This document shows, in pieces, positions 57,991 to 64,000 of a stretch of DNA of 64,000 nucleotides (positions within the stretch are counted from its first letter, which is position 1; each line of letters opens with the position of its first letter). This DNA is from Holothuria scabra (Eukaryota > Echinodermata > Holothuroidea > Aspidochirotida > Holothuriidae). The stretch spans positions 48,394,879 to 48,458,878 of the forward strand of contig CM074187.1 in assembly GCA_037179385.1 (NCBI GenBank). The letters run 5' to 3'. The translations under genes and the position numbers were made by a program. Below the pieces are notes generated by a model. That model was given only the letters and a program-made list of their open reading frames with translations. It was not told the DNA's origin and did not search any database.

Positions 57991-58445
57991 GGGGTGACGC
58001 CAGCGGCGGCCGGGGAACACTGCCCCCCCCGTCGGGGAAGGTCGGCGATTTCGTCTGGGAGGCCTAAAAATAATAAAATTAATTAATTAATTAATCAATT
58101 AATTAATTTAAGAAATTAATTAATTAAATAATTAATTAAAAAACCTATAAGGACTGAAGTTACTAGGTGGGTGATCTTGAACATATTTTTTGTTTTGCAA
58201 TGCTATTTTAAAGCGTATTGGGAATCGAATTTCGATCACTTATTCTTAGCTCTGTTATACCTCATTCCATGTACCTTAATTGTCCTATCTCATCCCCCGT
58301 CAGGGAAGGGCGGCATTTTTTACGGTAGGCCTAAAAATGAAGAACGTAAAGGACTGAAGTTACTGAATGGATGATCGTGAACTTTTTTTTTTCTTTATGA
58401 TTTTTTTTCGTTTGTAACCCATTTTTAATGCATCGATTTTAAGCC
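57991..58445. repeat. Direct repeat pair with a TTAA microsatellite
   Basis: CCCCGTCGGGGAAGGTCGGC...AGGCCTAAAAAT...GGACTGAAGTTACTAGGTGG occurs at 58026-58170 and again at 58297-58376 (CCCCGTCAGGGAAGGGCGGC). The first copy is expanded by a (TTAA)n/(ATTA)n tract at 58077-58140. Confidence 0.75.
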
Positions 58446-58835
58446 CAGTACACACTACAGCGATATCGGATCGGATTACTATCCGATTTCTGTCAGTTTT
58501 AGTTAAAATCTCATCCATCCATTTTCGGAAAGAACCAAAAATTTGCAATCCTGTATAAATATACGATCGGTATGAGAGGAATACGGAAGTCAAATATATA
58601 CTACTTATTTCGTGACGTCGCATTGTCAAATAGCTTTTATCGAACTACGCGTATCCGATAAAAGTTGTCTGTGGATGTGGCGTCACGGAATAATTGATAC
58701 AAGTTACTTAGAGTTTCGTAGTCTACACTGGTTGGCAAATTTTTGTTTCTTTCCGACCGAAGATGAAGGAGATATTCATTAACTCTCACAAAAATCGGAG
58801 CGAAATCCGATCCGACATCGTTGTAGTGTGACCTG
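58446..58835. mobile_element. Inverted-repeat element, 390 bp
   Basis: Ends CAGTACACACTACAGCGATA and, complemented, CAGGTCACACTACAACGATG, continuing as TCGGATCGGATT on both sides. Non-coding; target duplication not clear. It abuts the 5' end of the LINE. Confidence 0.75.
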
Positions 58836-58930
58836 ACCTTTCTGGATATCTTCGCTTTTTCGTTGGTTCCGTTGTAATCCCGCGTCCGCTTCATCTTTGT
58901 TTTCTGTGTGTTTTTGTTCTTTTGTCTGCT

Positions 58931-60226
58931 ATGGTAGTTGGTATCCTTTCTCATCTTTGTTGTTTGTGTTTAAAGTCTTTACAAGATCAACCTTTATCTT
59001 CTGGGAAATGCTGCTGTTGTCTAGTGCTTATCAATTGTCACACTGCCTGTCTGAATAGTTTTTCGCTATTTACTGTTGATAATCTTACCTGTATTGTCTG
59101 CAATCCATTCAAGCATGTTTCCTATTGGGGAAATGTTCGTAATCCATTCTTTTCAGATCATGAGCCTTCATACCTTAATAGTAATATTGGTAAATGTACT
59201 TACTATGACTACAATGCTATAAATGAAATGTTACAATGTTCTATACATAATCGTTTGTCATTCTATCATGTCAACGCTAGATCTTTGATCAGCAATTTTG
59301 ACAAATTACAAATCTCCCTTAATTCAATTAGTAATTTATTTACAGCCATTGGGGTAACTGAAACTTGGTTCCGGGATAATGATACAATGTATTCTTTGTA
59401 TAATCTGCAGGGTTACAAGATTGAATATTCCTCTAGGGTTGGAAGGGGTGGTGGTGTTGCTCTTTATATCAATGATAATTACGAGTATCTTGTCAGACCA
59501 GACTTGAGTGTATTCTTAGAAGAAGTTCTTGAATCCATTTTTATTGAGCTATTGACATCTCCCCATACTTCTGTACTGGTTGGAGTGATTTATTGCCCCA
59601 TAGGCATTGATTCTCATGTTATAGAAAAGTTGACTCCGGCTTTCGAATCTATTGAAGCATCCCGCAAGGGTTGTGTTCTAATGGGTGATTTTAATTGCAA
59701 CTTAATGAATACGGATGGTGGTGACACTACTAACCTTATGAATTTGGTATTTTCTAACGCTTTCGAAATTCTCCACACCCTTCCTACCAGAGTCACTGCA
59801 AATTCAGCTACTCTTCTTGATATCATGTTAACCAATATTAATCAACCATGTACCCCTGGAATTCTGGTAGACGATATTTCTGATCATTTTCCCGTTTTTA
59901 CTATTATTGATTCATCTTGCCAGCGAAAAATAAGGAATACTGAATCATACTGTAGGAAGTTTACTCAACGTAACATCTCATATTTTTATGATGTAATTTC
60001 AAACGAGAATTGGCAAAATGTGTATCTTGAAAACCATGTTGAGGATGCCTTTAATAAATTTGTTTCCATCTTTCTTCGGCACTTTGATAACTGCTTCACA
60101 AATTCTCCCAATGGTAAGAATTATTTTAATTATAATACAAGCCAGTTTTGGATGTCAACAGGCATTGCAAACTCTTGCAAAACTAAGCATAAGCTATACA
60201 AGAAATGTTCAAAAACGAACTATTGA
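58931..60226 (+). pseudogene. LINE ORF2, N-terminal part: zinc-finger-like and endonuclease domains
   Basis: Starts at ATG 58931. The first 60 residues are rich in Cys/His (CCLCLKS, KCCCCLVLINCHTAC, CIVC), in PHD-finger-like order. An APE-type endonuclease follows with its landmark motifs in order: FYHVNARSL, GVTETWF (catalytic Glu), RVGRGGGVALYI, VLMGDFNCN (Asp, Asn), ATLLDIMLTN and SDHFPVF (Asp, His). This enzyme nicks target DNA to prime reverse transcription. The frame ends at a stop at 60224-60226, just after an A-run at 60211-60215; the continuation is in the next frame. Confidence 0.9.
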
Positions 60227-61940
60227 GAGTTTTACTGCTTACAAAGTTTTCCGCAATCGCTTAACCTCTGTTATTAGAGTTGCAAAGAGATTTTATTACA
60301 ATGAAATGTTTGATAACTGTAAGAATGACATCAAGAAAACATGGTCTTCCATTAGTTCAATTATTCATGGCAAGGATAAGGATAAGCCAATTGAGGAAAT
60401 AAGTCACAATGGTGCCACTATCCGTGACTCCCTTGGTATTGGTAATGCGTTTAACGATTTCTTTACTTCTGTTGGTACAAGAATTCAAAGCAGTATTCCT
60501 GAGGTTTCCACTACCTCCTTTGGTCATTTTCTCAGCTCTCCAAATCCAAACTCTATGTACCTTGAAACTACCAACCATGACGAAGTTCTCCGGATTATCT
60601 TAAGTCTTAAAAACTCGGCTGCAGGTCCTGATGAAATACCTCCAAAAGTGGTAAAAGCTGTTGCTCCTCTGATAAGTGATCCCTTAGTACAAGTATTTAA
60701 TCTATCGCTTCAGCAGGGTATTGTTCCCAAAGCTCTCAAAATTGCCCGTGTTATTCCCGTATTTAAGAACGGAAATAGGAACGCTGTAAGTAATTATAGG
60801 CCTATATCTGTATTACCATGTTTTTCCAAAATTATTGAGAAGTTAATGTTTCATAGATTGTATAATTTTTTAGTTAAGTTTGACATGCTGTATGATTTTC
60901 AGTTTGGTTTCCTTCCAGGTCGCTCAACCACACATGCTCTTTTACATTTCACCGATTTGTTGACCAATGCTTTTGAAAAGAAACTTTTTGTTTCTGGAAC
61001 TTTTCTAGACCTCTCCAAGGCATTTGATTGTCTACATCACAAAACACTACTAAGTAAATTATCCTACTACGGCGTCCGAGGTGTTATACTCAATTGGTTT
61101 AGGAATTATTTATGTGATAGAAAACAATTCGTAGTTGTTCGTAATGTACATTCAAATTACCTACCTATTAATTGTGGTGTCCCCCAGGGCTCCATTCTTC
61201 GGCCTCTTCTCTTTATTATCTATATTAATGATCTATGTAAGTCCAGTGACAAGTTACACTTTATATTGTACGCCGATGATACTAATATTTTCTGTTCGCA
61301 TGAAGATTCTAAGACTTTAATGGATATTGTTAGCAATGAATTATTAAAAGTACGTACATGGTTCTGTGCAAATAAGTTATTACTGAATGTAAACAAAACT
61401 GCATCGATTCTTTTCAGTACTCCTAATAGGCTGCCAGACCCTTCCATCCGTAGCATTGATTTCTGTGGCACTGAGGTCCCCCTCTGTAATTCGGCTAAGT
61501 TTCTCGGTGTCTTCATTGACAGTCATCTCACTTGGAGTGATCACATTCAGGCCATTTCTAAAACCAATTCAAAGAACGTTGGAATTATAGCTCGGCTACG
61601 CCATTATTTTCCTCGTAAAATCCTGCTCACTCTGTATAATAGTCTGATTCATCCACATCTATCCTATTGTGCTCTACTATGGGGTGGCACGTATTGCTCC
61701 AGGATATACCCTCTCTTAGTTCTTCAGAAGAAAGCTCTTCGTCTTATAGCTAATTATCATCCGCCTCAAACTTCGTGTGAATTGTTTACAAAATTCAACA
61801 TTCTCCATGTATACGATATTCATCGCTATCAAATTGGTATTTTTATGTACTCCTGGTGTAACAATATTCTGCTAAATATCTTCAAATCCATGTTTCACTT
61901 TCGACATGAGACACACACACACACTTTACACGTTCCATGA
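60210..61940 (+). pseudogene. LINE ORF2, reverse transcriptase part
   Basis: Read from the frame entered after the A-run. Motifs in order: LKNSAAGPDEIPPKVVK, IARVIPVFKNGN, NYRPISVLPCFSKIIEK, FGFLPGRSTTHAL, GTFLDLSKAFDCLHH (motif A, catalytic Asp), GVPQGSILRPLLFIIYINDL (motif B) and LYADDTNIF (motif C, Asp pair, at about 61266-61292), then the thumb-side text KLLLNVNKT and AKFLGVFID. The catalytic residues are intact. PQGSILRP has Arg where Gly is usual in the family (PQGS.LGP). The frame is lost at an (AC)n tract at 61911-61924. Confidence 0.93.
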
Positions 61941-62104
61941 ATTCTCTTTCTACTCCCTCATTTAGGCTAACATCTTCGCAGCAAACAATTCGTTTTACTG
62001 GACCCAATCTTTGGAACTCCCTCCCACTTAAAATCCAACGGTGTCACTCCTTAAACCTATTTAAGAAATCCCTAAAACTTTTTCTGATGAGTAAACGTAA
62101 ATGA
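61925..62104 (+). pseudogene. LINE ORF2, C-terminal tail in a third frame
   Basis: After the AC tract a different frame reads FRLTSSQQTIRFTGPNLWNS, LPLKIQ and LFKKSLKLFLMSKRK to a TGA at 62102-62104. IRF.GP.LWNSLP..I is the usual C-terminal signature of CR1/Jockey-like ORF2 proteins, so the proper stop of the element is here. Confidence 0.82.
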
Positions 62105-62357
62105 CTCTTCTTCCCAGTCTCCCTTCTTCCCAGTTTCCTCTCTCTGATTTTCCTGTTGTTGTTGTTTTTTTTTTCTCTCTTTCCTTTTGTTAACTCTGTT
62201 GTTGTTTTTTATACGGAGGGCTCTTTTACAAGCTCTATGGAGCTTTTCTGAGTTTCCTCCTGAGTTTCTCTTTAGCTTTGTTTCGTTGTTTTATTTTTTG
62301 ATTTGTGTTGTAAATCCAGAGAATGACTCAAATAAATGGTGTCGAACTAAAAAAATG
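62105..62357 (+). other. LINE 3' UTR
   Basis: T-rich pyrimidine stretches (62165-62185), then ATGACTCAAATAAATGGTG and an A-run. Probable 3' end of the element. Confidence 0.6.
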
Positions 62358-64000
62358 GGCCACGCCATTTTGGGCTTCACATAATAAATAAACAGTGGCT
62401 TGAATATGTCTTCCCTTACGTCTGACTGAAAATTCATTTGAAGTCACCTTGTAACGTGACATTTTTCAAATACGTTGGAAGTAAGATCATTTTGTCTGGA
62501 GTTCAGGCAGTCAAGAAAAAACTTTCATCTTTTTAGTGGATATTGCAATTGAATATAACAAAGATTCCTGGTAGAGTAAAAAAAAAAAAAAAAAACAGTA
62601 TGTTTTTGCATAGTCCCCCCCCCCTTCCCCCCGAAAAGAGACAAGTCCATTACATCTAATTGTAGCAGTACCGTACCTTTTATCTGGTAGTTTCCTGATC
62701 ACTTACCAAGTTATTTTTTCTATTGAAGTGAAATTTCTATTTTAAAGGAAAGCTCAAAATAACGACTGCTCAAGTCTGGGAAATGCCATTTTCGGGTGTT
62801 TGTGGTGTTAGTTTTTTTCAACAATTTTCTTTACGTTCCAACTGTTGGGTGGCGCTCCGCTTAGGTAGTGTTTTGGTCGAAAAAATTACTTAACAGAACA
62901 ATGCATGCTTGCATCTTATTTTTCGTTTTGGGGCAGGTATACAAAGTGAAAATTTTATGGCGAAAGAAAGCTCAAAATAATGACTATATCGGTACTTTGT
63001 TTCTAGTTACCAGCCCAGTCGCGGAAATGCCCTTTCCTGCGTTCTGGAGGTTCTTAATTTTTCATAAATATCTGTGCGCTCCACATGTAGTTTTTCGGGC
63101 GATATTACATTTTTCGGACAAAAGAAAAACAAAACAATTCTTTCCCCTCCCAAACTGAAACACTCCAGTCGGCCTATGTCAGAACTTCAAATATATGGGA
63201 AGCCAAACTTTTTCCGCAGGAACATTTTCAAATATGGTCCGAGGGCATTAATCTACCTGATGATATTCAGTATAACCCCAACAAAACTGTACAATACAAC
63301 AGATTACCCTCTACTTGATTTTTCTTATAAGAAGGTCAAATTCTTCCATAAAAATACCAAAATCTGTCATAATGTAAGTGTCAGATTGTTAAAAATGGCA
63401 AAATTTTCCAATTTTGATGGATACTCAAATAACCAGTCAACTCTGTTAATCACCCCGACATTCTACCTAATTTTGCTCCTGAAAGGCATATCACTTAATA
63501 AGGAACCCAAAATTTTTATTATAACCTTACCAAAAACCAAATTTTCTTATGTTAAATTCCAACATTTCTGCAATAAAATAAGCTCTTAATTTTCAAATCT
63601 TGGTTCAAAAAAGGATAAAAAACTTTTCGAGCAAACTTTTAGTCTCGTCTTGAGACCTTAGTACGTAGGACAACTGGACAAGAACGATTAAATGCATAAC
63701 CCCAACAGAATTTCAGTTGTCGCGTGTAAAACGTTTTTGAATTTGTTTATATCAAGGATAGATTCTTCAATAATACCCCCAATTTTTAATTGTCATTACA
63801 AAAGCCAAATTTCTTTCAAAAATAAACTTCAGATTTTTAAGAGTTTGCTTAAAAAAGGCCAAAAATTTCGGCGCGCTGCGCGCGCCTCAAATTCTGTCAA
63901 GTTACGTCCAACCGGGACTAACCCATCGCCTTTTTCGGGGCCTTAAGTGAACTGCTGGCCCCCTGTCGGGGAGCTTGGCCCCCCTGTCGGGCAAATCCTG
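62358..64000. other. No gene recognised
   Basis: AT-rich; A-run at 62579-62595 and C-run at 62617-62624. Overlapping plus-strand frames at 62868-63158, 63074-63589 (171 codons) and 63692-63946 are Lys/Phe/Ile-rich, show no motif and no splice context. GGCGCGCTGCGCGCGCC at about 63870 is a GC palindrome. CCCTGTCGGGGAGCTTGGCC at the end resembles the GTCGGGGAAGG repeat at 58029. Confidence 0.4.

Larger units (their letters stand above)
58840..62357 (+). mobile_element. CR1/Jockey-like LINE, nearly complete but frameshifted
   Basis: A non-LTR retrotransposon with endonuclease then reverse transcriptase, and a 3' UTR ending near AATGGTGTCGAACTAAAAAA. The single expected ORF2 is broken into three frames: 58931-60226, about 60210-61940, and about 61925-62104. 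The 5' limit is set by the neighbouring element, so truncation cannot be excluded. No ORF1 was seen. Confidence 0.88.

Noticed and set aside
63074..63589. 171-codon plus-strand open frame near the window end
   Set aside because: Lys/Phe/Ile composition follows the AT-rich DNA; no motif recognised; overlaps two other frames.

Overview
The window is eukaryotic, from an animal genome. It is AT-rich and holds one large, intron-rich protein gene surrounded and invaded by many interspersed repeats. Every splice junction I used is GT-AG. The repeats (TTAA-flanked MITEs, hAT elements, tRNA-headed SINEs, a CR1/Jockey-like LINE, and tandem arrays with CA-rich tails) and the short introns-with-repeats layout fit a marine invertebrate deuterostome. 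An echinoderm is my best guess, but no sequence here fixes the phylum.

Main gene: on the minus strand, 13 coding exons between 44941 and 11952 encode a signal peptide peptidase-like 2 (SPPL2A/B-type) intramembrane aspartyl protease of 521 aa, or 538 aa with an alternative donor. All reading phases join cleanly. The order is signal peptide, glycosylated luminal PA-like domain, an acidic cytosolic loop, then nine-helix core with catalytic YD (exon 9), GFGD (exon 11) and the PAL motif (exon 13). Exon 10 carries a 51-bp in-frame tandem duplication that also duplicates its splice donor, so two isoforms differing by 17 residues are predicted.

Region by region: 1-11.9 kb lies downstream of SPPL2 and is mostly non-genic. 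It holds several copies of a TTAA-flanked MITE, a four-level nested transposon stack at 7554-10706 (MITE, then MITE, then hAT, then hAT, with target duplications visible) and a tRNA-derived SINE. 11.9-45 kb is the SPPL2 gene; its introns hold SINEs, MITEs, a foldback element, a 191-bp tandem duplication, and five arrays of a ~146-bp tandem unit. 45-56 kb holds an inverted pair of a tRNA-headed element interrupted by two tandem MITEs, a sixth array, degenerate TTAGGG-like stretches and a large inverted-repeat region. 56.4-62.4 kb holds two broken non-LTR retrotransposons: one RT fragment with an internal 219-bp duplication and a piggyBac-like MITE inside it, and one nearly complete EN-RT element with two frameshifts. 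62.4-64 kb has no recognisable gene.

The most unusual signal is the ~146-bp tandem unit. It recurs about 43 times in six arrays, all in the same orientation. Its core, read on the minus strand, is four nuclear-receptor half-sites with fixed spacing: AGGTCA-A-AGGTCA (DR1), then two GGGTCA sites each at 4-bp spacing (DR4, DR4). Five of the six arrays sit in SPPL2 introns with the half-sites on the gene's sense strand.
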